In this document: piece by piece, positions 1 to 9,863 of the stretch
How positions within the stretch are numbered: position 1 is the first letter of the stretch
How the letters are laid out: each line of letters opens with the position of its first letter
Assembly (NCBI GenBank): GCA_038206725.1
Contig: JBBRAO010000007.1
Location: 1 to 64,000 of the forward strand
DNA length: 64,000 bases
DNA from: JBAXXL01 sp038206725
GTDB lineage: Bacteria > Bacteroidota > Ignavibacteria > Kapaibacteriales > UBA2268
Reading direction: 5' to 3'
The notes under the pieces: generated by a model
What the model saw: the letters and a program-made list of their open reading frames with translations, nothing else
Databases searched by the model: none
What the model was told of the DNA's origin: nothing
Program-made: the position numbers and the translations under genes

Positions 1-3000
1 ATTTGTATTTGTACTATGGCTTACGGTTGACCAAGTATTCGGGTCGTCCCAAGGACCTGACTTTGCACTATAGTATCTTGTGAAGGTCATAATCTCGTTG
101 GATTGTCCGGCTAAAAAATCACCCAATAATTTACTTCCATCAGTAAATTTTAATGTATCCCCAAATTTAAAATTATTAACGCCAATAGGCCAAGCCTCGG
201 CAAAAGCGACATTAGAATTATAGGATAGACCACCAAAATAATTATACGTACCGGTTCCATCTCTTGTATCACTACAAGATCCGTTCCCTAAACGTGACGA
301 ATTTGCTCCTGTTCCATTTGGATCAAGATGTGTCCAACCGTTTCTTCCCGAAATACCATTCCAATGAACAATATCAACACAATCATAACTATCAACACTT
401 TGGAAATCTATAGGATTAGCCATATCTAAACGAACAAAGCATTGGCGAGTACCTTTGACGAATGTTGAACCTTTTGGTAATACTACTCTCCAAAATCTTT
501 CAGTGGTTCTAGTAGAACTAATCAGATTTGGATAAGCCTCACTCATATCGGGATGATATCCATCCATTATATAAGCACCTATATATCCGGCAATATCAGT
601 TGCGTCACCGTTATTTGTAAATAAAATACCAAACGGGGTAAAATAATCCTTATCCCCTATTTCAAAAAATACTGTATCAGGGCTAATATTCGCGGGAATC
701 CATTTCCTTAATTCACCGTCAACCCAACCTTTGCGAGCATAGCCATTACCCGGTCCGTATCCAACAACGGAACCACCGTTAATAATTTGGATATAAGTAG
801 AATCCAACCGCGCCACAAATTGAGACTCATTTGCGACATTGAAACTCAATTGATTGCGCACAGCGATGCTTGTATTTCTGTTTAAAATAACGTCGCCGGT
901 TAGGTTCTTTTTATTTAATTCAAGATTGTAAAATACTAATGAATCTTTTGTTGCTTTTGTTATAGTGTCTTGCCCTAATCCCGCAAAAGTAAAAGTAAAA
1001 GTTTGGGGTTCAAAAGCACTCAAACTCGACACTTTGAGATTTCCCCATAGTGTTACATTCGCATTGGCTCTTAGATTACCTCGTATTAGTTTCATACTGT
1101 CAATGACTGTAATATTCTTCACTAATTGAACTAAAGGAGGTGTCGCCGCTCCGTGGTTAACTGCAAAATATGCTAATGTATCGGGCAATCCATTTCCTGA
1201 AGATTGGTTTGTACCAGCAACATTACGAGTATATATGAAACTACCGCGATTATTAGTCAAATAATTGTAATTGCGGGTTGTGGTTTGAATATTACCCGTA
1301 GCTCCTGAAGTAGAAATACCCGCCAAATGACCAATTTCCAAAGTGGCTCGTTTTGTAAGACGGAATTCTCCGCTACCGGAAATAACATTATCATTATAAA
1401 TTGACAACACTCCACTCGAATCAACAGTAACTATACCATTTGCGGTAATATTATTGTTTACAGTTATTTTTTTACTATCGCCTATAAAGACTTGAGCATC
1501 AATAGGGGGAACAATCGAAGCCGCCGTACCACCGTAACCTTGAGTTGACCAAGAGGACGGAGTATTCCAATCAGCATTTGCAATACTGTAATATGAAGGA
1601 GGATATGGCATACCTATTAGAAATGTGCCTATTTGCGTTAGATTCGAAAATTGAGTAGTCGTTGTTGTTCGGGTGCCGATTTTCGGGTCGCCAAATCTAT
1701 TCGGTAACACCCACGTACCACCTACTAACAAACGAGGTTCAAAACCAAGGGGATAATCTCCTGCGGTCAAATCTTGTGGATTAATAAATTGCAGAGTCGC
1801 ATCATATTTTCTACCAACACCCAATTCAAAAGTACTGCCGGTTGGTAATGATATTGTCCATTGCCTCGAGATTTTATCAACATTTGATATTTTAGAATTC
1901 GCAGGTGCAATCAGCGTCCCGTTGAACGAAATTGGTGAGGTCGTTGAGATAATAGTATCCGAAGTTGCTTGAATGAACCCGGCTCTACCGGCAGTTCCTT
2001 TGAAATCTAAAACCATTGGTGTGTATTGTTTTCCATAACCCAATTCAAAAGCTACAGTTTGATTATTCAAATCAATATTTTTCCTCATACTACCATCAAC
2101 GTGACTCGTAAAAGTCCCCGGTCGGTTAACAATATTATTAATCTTAACATATTTTCCACGTGTATTCAAAACACCTTTTGTCAAATCAAGATTATTAAAT
2201 ACCTGCACACCCGGATCGCCTGTACCCGATATATTAGTGGCGTTTACATTAACACCATTAATCGTTAAATTATAAAAGTTTTGAGTTCCGTTATTTTTAG
2301 TTAGGGTTTGATTTGCAGTACCTTTAAACACTACATTCGATGTATTATACAAAAACTGACCGTTATCATTGAACCAGTTTCCTGATAAATTGATTGTTCT
2401 AATATCAGCATTAAAGTTTCCGTGGTCAATTGTCAAATCCTTTGTGATATTCAAATCATTATTGGTTTTAACAGTTCCATTGCCATTGATTATCAAATTA
2501 TAAAAATCATTTGAATTATTATTTGTCGTTATATTTGTGGTAAACGTAGCCGTTGGCGAAATCATTTTCACAGTACCGGTGGTGGGCGTGAATGTTCCCC
2601 CGCTATTCAACCAATTTCCTGTAACGTATAAATTTGTAGAATTGCTATTTAATACAGCCGTATTTTTTATTTCTAAATTATTGGTAACAGAAAATGGTGA
2701 AGTGCTATATGTTCTTAGACGTTTCTCACCTAATCCATCAAAAGTAATATTAAAATAAGATATATCAGCATCGGGGTTACCTGAAGTACCGGGGTTACTT
2801 GGAACAATTTGAACGCTTGCGGCGACGTTTTTGTTAAATACTACTGTCGAACCGTCGGTGATAAAACGTTGCGGTAATATAGGATTAAATTCCAAATTAT
2901 CAATATTAAATACATTGGAAATTTTAATATCTCCACTCGAACGGAAAGTAACAACTCCATTATGTGTGCCGGAAAGCTTCAAATTGAAATACTGGTTCAC

Positions 3001-4728
3001 CGCAGGATTCGACCCGGATGATGGTATTGTAATATTCCCTGTTCCCGCAAAATTAATAGTGCCAACAGCGAAATTACCGGCTGAATAATTTTGTAGATAT
3101 GAGCCACTTGTTATTAATTCTCCCGCACGCATAATAAAAGAACGGTTTGCTGTTTGCCCATCGGCTGTTTTATTTGATAAATTTAAAACACCGTCTTTGA
3201 TGACCAATGAATCTTTAATTGAGATATTCTTTTCCAAATAAACAGTATCCGCCGCAGGTTTATTAATTTTTAGCGAACTCACTAAATCGGGCATACCGTC
3301 GCCGGTGGTTTGTTGTTGTGTACCGATAAATTCATAGCATACGTTTGTCGCTAATATACGTTTGTCAGTTCCAAAGCAACCCAGAGAAGCCAATGCGCCG
3401 GATTCATTTGTAAACCCTTTACTATGTGCTACTAATAAGCGAGCATTATCTAATATTCTTACTGTATCGCCCGTAATACGATAATCTCCGGTTACTTTTA
3501 ATGTACCCGTCGCTTGTACCTCGACTATATTAGCTTGCCCCGGAGTGGCTGTTAAGTTAACAGTATCGCCATCCCCAATAAACACCCTATCGGAGCGTTT
3601 ATTCGGAATTTTTGTTGCCGCTATCCCGCCAAATCCAATATTTGACCAAGTACTTACATCGTTATAATTGCCGGTTTTTCGTGAATAATATGATTTTTGA
3701 GCAGAAGATTCATCACCCGCTGTCCAGTTACCGTCCAAAATTATAGTTCTATTAGCATAAAAAGCATTGACGTTGAAATCCACCACGTCGTTTGTTTTAC
3801 CGGGGTTGATTTTCCAATATGAATTTGGATCATTATAAGGTGGAGTATATAATAATACGTCATAACTACCTTCGTTCGACCCACTCGGTACATCGTTTTG
3901 GTCATATTTCGCTACGATTTTTATACCATTATTTTGGTCGAGTGTTATATTGTTGGTGCGAACCGTCCAATACTTCATCAATGAGACATTTTTCGTTTCT
4001 ACATCGGGGTGTTCTTTAGGTTCAACCTTAAAACCAATCCAAGCGTTAGCTCCAAATGTAGCACACCCTGAAACCCAAAAATCTATAGAAATAGGTGAAT
4101 AAACTCTCGTTGAAGTGGAGCGCGATGTATCGGTAGTTGATAATGGTAATGATATTAGCATAGTTGTGGCATCCGTTGCCATCTCTTTGAATACTTCGCC
4201 ACCGGTTTGACCTTTTGGCAAATAGATTGATTGGTCTTTAGTGAAATCTTCGATAGTGGAAGTATCAGCCATATATTTGGATACCGTGGCGCGAGGTCCC
4301 AATGTTAAATTATAGCTGTCTATATTCAAGTAAGCCCCTACCAATCGCAGGCTTCTATTTATTTTCGTATTCATCCCCAATTGTACATAGTTCGATGTTT
4401 TACCCAAAATAAATTGATTGAGTGTTACTGAGCCCGAACCGCTAATATTTTGAAGATTGCTACCATAGAACCATAAAAATCCGCCGCTTTGGTTGAAAGT
4501 ACCATCAACTAACAAATCGCCGTTGATTTTTACTATACCTGAATCGGCAAGTGCTGTCCCTTGCAGATACGTTCCTCCATTGTCAACTTTCAAACTTCCA
4601 TCTATCCACATATTGCAGTCGGTACTGACTTTCATAGTCGCACCGTTTTTAATATTAACCAACTGCCCCTTGCTCACAAGAGGTAGAATTAGTATTATTG
4701 TCAATATGTATAGAAGTTTTTTGAACAT
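1..4728 (-). CDS. Giant modular surface protein, beta-strand-rich, partial (C-terminus off the left edge)
   Basis: The frame opens at ATG 4728 and stays open to base 1, giving 1576 visible residues and no stop. It begins with a signal peptide (MFKKLLYILTIILILPLVSK, then GQ). The body is Thr/Asn/Gly-rich short strand repeats (for example NLTINGNG and NNDLNITKDLTIDHGNF), which suggests a parallel beta-helix or stacked-strand stalk. Two larger modules recur. One begins YYSxKxGxWxDxxTWS and is followed by GGxAA and FIGD; copies start near 3700, 1600 and 80. The other begins VDGxxRK (near 2080 and 690) and leads into a jelly-roll-like stretch ending LPxGSTF. The gene lies 14 nt downstream of the fibre-like gene 4743-9503, so the two are probably co-transcribed. 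A T9SS tail is likely but cannot be seen. Function is unrecognised; adhesion or surface coating is inference. Confidence 0.85.
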   Translation of the reverse strand, partial: MFKKLLYILTIILILPLVSKGQLVNIKNGATMKVSTDCNMWIDGSLKVDNGGTYLQGTALADSGIVKINGDLLVDGTFNQSGGFLWFYGSNLQNISGSGSVTLNQFILGKTSNYVQLGMNTKINRSLRLVGAYLNIDSYNLTLGPRATVSKYMADTSTIEDFTKDQSIYLPKGQTGGEVFKEMATDATTMLISLPLSTTDTSRSTSTRVYSPISIDFWVSGCATFGANAWIGFKVEPKEHPDVETKNVSLMKYWTVRTNNITLDQNNGIKIVAKYDQNDVPSGSNEGSYDVLLYTPPYNDPNSYWKINPGKTNDVVDFNVNAFYANRTIILDGNWTAGDESSAQKSYYSRKTGNYNDVSTWSNIGFGGIAATKIPNKRSDRVFIGDGDTVNLTATPGQANIVEVQATGTLKVTGDYRITGDTVRILDNARLLVAHSKGFTNESGALASLGCFGTDKRILATNVCYEFIGTQQQTTGDGMPDLVSSLKINKPAADTVYLEKNISIKDSLVIKDGVLNLSNKTADGQTANRSFIMRAGELITSGSYLQNYSAGNFAVGTINFAGTGNITIPSSGSNPAVNQYFNLKLSGTHNGVVTFRSSGDIKISNVFNIDNLEFNPILPQRFITDGSTVVFNKNVAASVQIVPSNPGTSGNPDADISYFNITFDGLGEKRLRTYSTSPFSVTNNLEIKNTAVLNSNSTNLYVTGNWLNSGGTFTPTTGTVKMISPTATFTTNITTNNNSNDFYNLIINGNGTVKTNNDLNITKDLTIDHGNFNADIRTINLSGNWFNDNGQFLYNTSNVVFKGTANQTLTKNNGTQNFYNLTINGVNVNATNISGTGDPGVQVFNNLDLTKGVLNTRGKYVKINNIVNRPGTFTSHVDGSMRKNIDLNNQTVAFELGYGKQYTPMVLDFKGTAGRAGFIQATSDTIISTTSPISFNGTLIAPANSKISNVDKISRQWTISLPTGSTFELGVGRKYDATLQFINPQDLTAGDYPLGFEPRLLVGGTWVLPNRFGDPKIGTRTTTTTQFSNLTQIGTFLIGMPYPPSYYSIANADWNTPSSWSTQGYGGTAASIVPPIDAQVFIGDSKKITVNNNITANGIVTVDSSGVLSIYNDNVISGSGEFRLTKRATLEIGHLAGISTSGATGNIQTTTRNYNYLTNNRGSFIYTRNVAGTNQSSGNGLPDTLAYFAVNHGAATPPLVQLVKNITVIDSMKLIRGNLRANANVTLWGNLKVSSLSAFEPQTFTFTFAGLGQDTITKATKDSLVFYNLELNKKNLTGDVILNRNTSIAVRNQLSFNVANESQFVARLDSTYIQIINGGSVVGYGPGNGYARKGWVDGELRKWIPANISPDTVFFEIGDKDYFTPFGILFTNNGDATDIAGYIGAYIMDGYHPDMSEAYPNLISSTRTTERFWRVVLPKGSTFVKGTRQCFVRLDMANPIDFQSVDSYDCVDIVHWNGISGRNGWTHLDPNGTGANSSRLGNGSCSDTRDGTGTYNYFGGLSYNSNVAFAEAWPIGVNNFKFGDTLKFTDGSKLLGDFLAGQSNEIMTFTRYYSAKSGPWDDPNTWSTVSHSTNTN

Positions 4729-4742
4729 AGTTTATTAGTTTA

Positions 4743-7700
4743 TTAAGGAATTACCCAATAGGTTAAATAAGAACCTTTCAAAACCGTACATCCATTTGCA
4801 TTACTAGTATTTTGAGCAAATTGGAAATAAAGAGTTCCTGCAGTATTAATTTCAACGGTTCCGTCAATTATAACAGACCCAATTGCATTAGCGGTAGCAG
4901 TAAGAACACTTTGTCCTAGTATAAGTTGCGTATTTGATGTTATTTGTGAATTATAAGTTAAAATCGCAGTATTACCAGCACGACTGGCTTGCTGATTAGA
5001 AACGGCGTAAGCTGCATTTGTAGTATGATAAAGTCCATATTTAAAATCACCTGTGGTTGAAGCATCATTATAATATATAACAAACCTGTAAGAATATTTG
5101 GTACTAGCTGTAGTGGCAAAATATAATGTTGCGTCATTTGCCAAAGTTGTTGTATTAGTCCTAGTTTCATCAGAGGCTTTGTAAATTAAAGTTGGTCCAC
5201 CACTTGATCCTGAAGCCCAACTCATTGTTCCACCAGTAGTCGAAGAAAGAACTTGACCATTAGCTGTAGGAGCCGCCGTTGGTAAAGTCAAATCATAAGA
5301 AGTAGGTGCGGTAGGCGATGTAATACTAACATACCCGGAAGTCGCACCGGAATATCGTACTGTTCCTTTGACATCCAAAGCCGACCCCGGTGCGGTAGTT
5401 CCAATACCAACATTACCATTTCCTAAAACAGTCAACCCGGAACCTGCTGTACTATTCGATTGGGCGCGGAATACAATACCACTGGTACTTGCACTATTAT
5501 TAATAACCCTTAGAAGTCCATTTGTTGAATTTAATGAACCATTGGTTGAAGAAATATCTAAAAGTGAACCACTTGTAAGCGAAGTAGAAGATAAATTAAA
5601 AAGAGAACCCGATGTTAAAGCATTTGCAGTTAAAGTCATTGGATTTTGCGTATTTGCAGTATTCCAATTCCAAGTTTGAGCCCAATTGGCATTTGTTAGA
5701 GTATTTACTGCCGTAGCTGAAGTTAATGATGAAAGTGAAGCACTTCCGCTTCCTGCCGCCGCCCAGCTTAAGCCTCCCGAACCGTCATTTTGTAAATATG
5801 TACTTGCCGCACCTTGTGCTGACGGTAAAGTATAGGTGATATCAGAACCTGTTTGGTCACCACCTTGGAAAATACTGTGAAATGTTGGAGTTGTTCCTGT
5901 TTCAAGTATATACAACTTTCCTGTAGTTTTCACATTCCCTTCAAAATATCCCGCCCAATTTGTTGTTCCACCGGAAGCAGTTCCATAAACACCATAATTT
6001 CTTGTAGCTGTACCTGTTGCTGTACCGTGAATGGCATATTTATCTGTAACACCCGCACCATTTGCTAAACCTTGTACAGCATATTCGTTAGCCGCAGTGC
6101 CGCTATTTACACCATAAACGCCAACTGTACCAGCACCCAACCATCCATAATGTGTTGCGTCATATTGACCGTAAGCACCATAAGCCGCTGAGCCAAGATA
6201 ACCAAAACGAGTAGTTGTCCATTGACCATACGCACCATAAAAATAATCGGTAGACCCGGATGTTATTTTAGCACCAAGGGAACCTAAAATATTGCCATCA
6301 TAAGTTCCACCAATAGCAGTAATACTTGTACCGGTTGCATATAATCGATATGCGGCGTTTGGAGCACCGTTAATACCTACAGTTGAATTATTATCTCTGA
6401 TTGTACCCCAACTAAGATTTGTAGGGCTGGTCCATCTTGCGACATAATCCGAAGTGCCGGAACCAGTCAATGTGCCACCACCACCGCCAGTTGTCCAACT
6501 CATTACACCCGTCATTTTACTTGAAAGTACTTGGTCATCTGCAGTTGGTGCGGCAGTCGGTAAAGTATATGTTAAATCAACCGTTTGGTCGCCACCTTGG
6601 AAAATCGTGTGTTTTGTTGGGGTTGCACCTGTTTCAAGTATTCCCAATGTACCTTCAATACTCAATTTTTGGCTCGGTGCTGTTGTACCAATACCAATAT
6701 TCCCGGAGGCTAAAACTGTAAGTCCCGATCCTGCGGTACTATTCGATTGAGCACGGAAAATGGTTCCATTTGTTCCGGCACCTGTATTTCCAACAAATAG
6801 AAGTCCGCTCGAAGAGTTACCCGATGCATAAGTTGAAGCTATGTTTAATATGGAGCCTGTAGTTATAGAACTTGAAGATAGTGACAAAGCATTTTGAGAA
6901 GTTGCGCTATTCCAGCTCCATCCCTGTAACCAACTACCATTATCAATTGTATTGTTTTGAGTAGCGACGGTTAATCCCGAAATCGCTGTGCTACCGCTAC
7001 CTACTGAAGACCAAGAAACACCACCTGTACCATTAGTTTGCAAAACTTGACCCGATGATCCATCCGCCGCAGGGAATGTATAGTTATTTATTGTTAATAG
7101 TCCTGTAGTTTTAACATCACCGGCAAAATATCCCGCCCAATTAAGCAATCCACCACTTGCTTCGCCATAAACACCATAATGAGTCCCAGTTACAGAAGTC
7201 CCAATAGCTTGACCATATATACCATAATTCGTAGCGGTTGTGGCATCATTGGCTTGACCCCAAACACCATAACTTGTTAATCCCGCATTTGCTATAGCTT
7301 GAATACCATAATTTACAGAGCTTCCTGCCGTTCCGTTTACGGTAGCGTAATAACCATAATTTTTAACTCCTCCACCGACTAAACTTTGTACACCATAATT
7401 ATAATTTCCGCCTCCTGTCGCACCGCTCGCATTTGCGTAAATCGCAATGCGATCGCCCGAACCAGAACCATTAATTTGAGCATATAAAGCTCTTTGGATA
7501 CCGGCGTCCTTACTTGAATTATATGCCCCAACACCATAACTTGATGCGCCTAATATTCCATAATGATTAGCGTCGTATTGTCCATAAGCCGCAATCGTAT
7601 TTGCTCCGTCAACTTTTAGTTTATAGGTGGAATCGGTCGCTGTATTTATGGCAACATTACCCGAAGCACCTACTGTTAAGCCCGAATTTGCTGTACTATT

Positions 7701-9503
7701 CGATTGCGCACGGAAAACGGTACCATTAGTGCTTGTACCAGTATTTGCAACACGAAGAAGTCCATTTGAAGAATTTTCAGAGTTACTGCTGGTTGTAATA
7801 TCTAAAATTGAACCACCTATAATAGCAGGTGCAGATAATGATAAAAGAGTTCCAGTTGTAAGACCTGCAGAAGTCAATGTCATTGGATTTTGGGTTGTCG
7901 CTGTTGACCAGTTCCAAATTTGAGCATTTAATAAGTTATCTATAGTATTTGTATTAGTTGCGGCTGTAATTGAAGATAAAGCTGAACTACCGGCACCGCC
8001 TCCTGTTACCCAGCTTAATGTACCGTTAATTTTACTTGAAAGAACTTGGTCATCAACTGTTGGAACTGTTTTTGGCAAAGTATAAGTAATATCGGCCGTT
8101 TGGTCGCCACCTTGGAAAATTGTATGTCTGGTTGGAGTTGTGCCTCCTTCAAGAATATATAACTTACCTGTAGTTTTTAAATTTCCAGCAAAATATCCAG
8201 CCCAGTTGGTAGCAACTCCAGCCGCATCGCCGTATAAAGCATAATTTGTTGTTCCTCCGGTTGCGGTTCCATAAACACCATAATTTCTTGTAGCTGTACC
8301 TGTTGCTGTACCGTGAATGGCATATTTATCGGTTACACCCGCACCATTTGCTAAACCTTGGACAGCATATTCGTTAGCCGCAGTTCCGCTATTAATACCG
8401 TAAGCTCCAGTAGTTCCTGCTCCTAAATAACCATAATGATTATCATCATATTTGCCGTAAGCACCATAATATTGGGAGCCTAAATAACCCAATCTAGTAC
8501 TTGACCATTGACCAAAAGCACCATAAAAAATAGTTGCCGATTCTCTTTTTCCTAGTGAGCCCAAAATATCATTATTATATTGGCCGGTTATCGCAGTCAT
8601 ACTATTTCCCGAAACTAATAATCTATTTCCGGTATCGGGAACATTATTGATTCCGACTGTAGTAGCGTTATCTTGAATTATACCATTTCCTAACGTGGTG
8701 GCACCTGTCCATCGAGCGACATAATCGGCAGTACCAGTACCATTAAGTCCACCTCCATCGGACCAAACTAAAACTCCACCTCCGGTCGTAGATAAAACTT
8801 GTCCGTTTGTACCCACCGCATCAGGTAGTGTTAACGTATAAGGTGTGGTTACAGTAGCCGGTAAAGCGAATGCGACATACTCTGTAGTACTCCTTGATAA
8901 CCTTGAGGTTCCGTATATATCTAAAGTAGATAAAGGCGCAGTAGTACCTATACCTACATTTCCTGTGCCATTTGGCATAAGTGCAAGATTTTCATTGTTG
9001 ACTGTGGTTATATCGGTAGCTGTCCCTGAAAAAGTCAGCGAACCGGTTAGAGTTTTGGCACCTGCTATTGTCTGCGTGCCGGTAGTTACTAAACCGCGCG
9101 CTGATGCCGAAGCGTCAGGAATATTGAATGTATGGGCGGTTCCAGCTGAAGAGATATTGAAATCAGTTCCCGCTGTACCGACAGCAAAAGTTTGAGTTGT
9201 ACCTGTCAGCCCATTTAAAGATATTATTGCGGTGGTGAGAAAACTATTTACCCATCCGCCAAAGTAATATTGAAATTTATTATCCGTAGAATTATATATT
9301 AACAATCCTGTTACAGGAGCTACAATAGCATCTCTTTCCGTTGTTGTCATACGAGGAATCAACAATCCCATATCCGTCGCAGTCAGGTCTAAGATGGCGG
9401 ATGCGTTAGGTGCAGTTGTCCCTATGCCCACATTTTTGGTTTGAGCGAAGATAACAGATGTCGTAAATATAAATAATATAATAATATTAGCAATTCTTTT
9501 CAT
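4743..9503 (-). CDS. Fibre-like repeat surface protein with phage-structural-type C-terminal domain
   Basis: 1586 residues. I chose ATG 9503 (MKRIANIIILFIFTTSVIFA, a signal peptide) over an in-frame TTG at 9509, because a GGAG motif sits 8 nt upstream of the ATG. The mature N-terminus has the NVGIGTTAPxxxAxLDL motif followed by a PRMTTTERD segment, common in Bacteroidota tail-fibre-like proteins. The centre repeats several modules: GIGTTAP caps, runs of short YGAYGxYDxxHYGYLG units, TxHTIFQGGDQT strand segments and FRAQSNSTAxSGLTV segments. The last ~140 residues (from about KASDETRTNTTTLAND to AQNTSNANGCTVLKGSYL) resemble a domain I know from the C-termini of phage tail and other virion proteins. 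No T9SS sorting domain is seen. A role as a fibrous surface adhesin or receptor-binding fibre is inference. Confidence 0.85.
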   Translation of the reverse strand: MKRIANIIILFIFTTSVIFAQTKNVGIGTTAPNASAILDLTATDMGLLIPRMTTTERDAIVAPVTGLLIYNSTDNKFQYYFGGWVNSFLTTAIISLNGLTGTTQTFAVGTAGTDFNISSAGTAHTFNIPDASASARGLVTTGTQTIAGAKTLTGSLTFSGTATDITTVNNENLALMPNGTGNVGIGTTAPLSTLDIYGTSRLSRSTTEYVAFALPATVTTPYTLTLPDAVGTNGQVLSTTGGGVLVWSDGGGLNGTGTADYVARWTGATTLGNGIIQDNATTVGINNVPDTGNRLLVSGNSMTAITGQYNNDILGSLGKRESATIFYGAFGQWSSTRLGYLGSQYYGAYGKYDDNHYGYLGAGTTGAYGINSGTAANEYAVQGLANGAGVTDKYAIHGTATGTATRNYGVYGTATGGTTNYALYGDAAGVATNWAGYFAGNLKTTGKLYILEGGTTPTRHTIFQGGDQTADITYTLPKTVPTVDDQVLSSKINGTLSWVTGGGAGSSALSSITAATNTNTIDNLLNAQIWNWSTATTQNPMTLTSAGLTTGTLLSLSAPAIIGGSILDITTSSNSENSSNGLLRVANTGTSTNGTVFRAQSNSTANSGLTVGASGNVAINTATDSTYKLKVDGANTIAAYGQYDANHYGILGASSYGVGAYNSSKDAGIQRALYAQINGSGSGDRIAIYANASGATGGGNYNYGVQSLVGGGVKNYGYYATVNGTAGSSVNYGIQAIANAGLTSYGVWGQANDATTATNYGIYGQAIGTSVTGTHYGVYGEASGGLLNWAGYFAGDVKTTGLLTINNYTFPAADGSSGQVLQTNGTGGVSWSSVGSGSTAISGLTVATQNNTIDNGSWLQGWSWNSATSQNALSLSSSSITTGSILNIASTYASGNSSSGLLFVGNTGAGTNGTIFRAQSNSTAGSGLTVLASGNIGIGTTAPSQKLSIEGTLGILETGATPTKHTIFQGGDQTVDLTYTLPTAAPTADDQVLSSKMTGVMSWTTGGGGGTLTGSGTSDYVARWTSPTNLSWGTIRDNNSTVGINGAPNAAYRLYATGTSITAIGGTYDGNILGSLGAKITSGSTDYFYGAYGQWTTTRFGYLGSAAYGAYGQYDATHYGWLGAGTVGVYGVNSGTAANEYAVQGLANGAGVTDKYAIHGTATGTATRNYGVYGTASGGTTNWAGYFEGNVKTTGKLYILETGTTPTFHSIFQGGDQTGSDITYTLPSAQGAASTYLQNDGSGGLSWAAAGSGSASLSSLTSATAVNTLTNANWAQTWNWNTANTQNPMTLTANALTSGSLFNLSSTSLTSGSLLDISSTNGSLNSTNGLLRVINNSASTSGIVFRAQSNSTAGSGLTVLGNGNVGIGTTAPGSALDVKGTVRYSGATSGYVSITSPTAPTSYDLTLPTAAPTANGQVLSSTTGGTMSWASGSSGGPTLIYKASDETRTNTTTLANDATLYFATTASTKYSYRFVIYYNDASTTGDFKYGLYHTTNAAYAVSNQQASRAGNTAILTYNSQITSNTQLILGQSVLTATANAIGSVIIDGTVEINTAGTLYFQFAQNTSNANGCTVLKGSYLTYWVIP
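5981..6107. repeat. Long intragenic direct repeat, copy 1
   Basis: A 127-bp segment that recurs 2286 bp away at 8267-8393 with only four mismatches by direct comparison. It encodes the AIHGTATGTATRNYGVYGTA region. Near-identity at the DNA level points to recent duplication or gene conversion rather than old protein-repeat divergence. Confidence 0.9.
8267..8393. repeat. Long intragenic direct repeat, copy 2
   Basis: Partner of 5981-6107, about 97% identical over 127 bp. Similarity continues on both sides at lower identity, so the whole YG-repeat/GGDQT module seems to have been duplicated within the gene. Confidence 0.9.
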
Positions 9504-9509
9504 TTTCAA

Positions 9510-9863
9510 TACTCCAATTAATTTTCATTAATTATCTTTTTTTAACACACTACAATATATAAATTAATATTTTTTTTTGATTTTTCCAAATATAGGAATA
9601 TTATATTTAATCAAAAAAATATTACAAATCAAAGCATACACGATTTAAATCTATTATTATTATATTATATACTATATTCTTTGCTAAATTTTTATTAGGC
9701 AACAATAGTACATTCATTTTAATGCAATTGAATATTATAACGTCCATAACCTAACATTATTATTTGACACACCTATTATTTTGCTGAAAAGAACAACCCT
9801 CTATTAAAATAATAAATTTCCCAAAAAACCGTCTAACTTTTATTTATTCAAAAATAGCGTTTT
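9510..9863. other. Divergent intergenic region, 354 bp, very AT-rich
   Basis: This separates the fibre gene (leftward) from the TlpA operon (rightward). It holds the minus-strand promoter described at 9587-9615. I see no convincing TAnnTTTG element for the rightward operon, no RNA gene and no credible small ORF. Confidence 0.6.
9587..9615 (-). promoter_or_regulatory. Bacteroidota-type promoter for the fibre/giant-protein pair
   Basis: On the minus strand a TTTG (9615-9612) and a TATATTTG (9594-9587, matching TAnnTTTG) are separated by 17 nt. This is close to the Bacteroidota -33/-7 arrangement. The leader to ATG 9503 would be about 75 nt and contains GGAG. Confidence 0.5.

Noticed and set aside
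4743..9503. Several 70-116-residue plus-strand ORFs inside the fibre gene
   Set aside because: They are antisense shadows of a repetitive, Thr/Gly-rich gene; no SD and they repeat where the real gene repeats.
4743..9503. Prophage remnant
   Set aside because: Only one domain is phage-like. The protein has a Sec signal peptide, and there is no integrase, capsid, terminase or attachment site; the Xer gene at 42612 looks like the housekeeping recombinase.
9504..9509. TTG start at 9509 for the fibre protein
   Set aside because: It adds only two residues, and the GGAG is spaced correctly for ATG 9503 but too close for the TTG.
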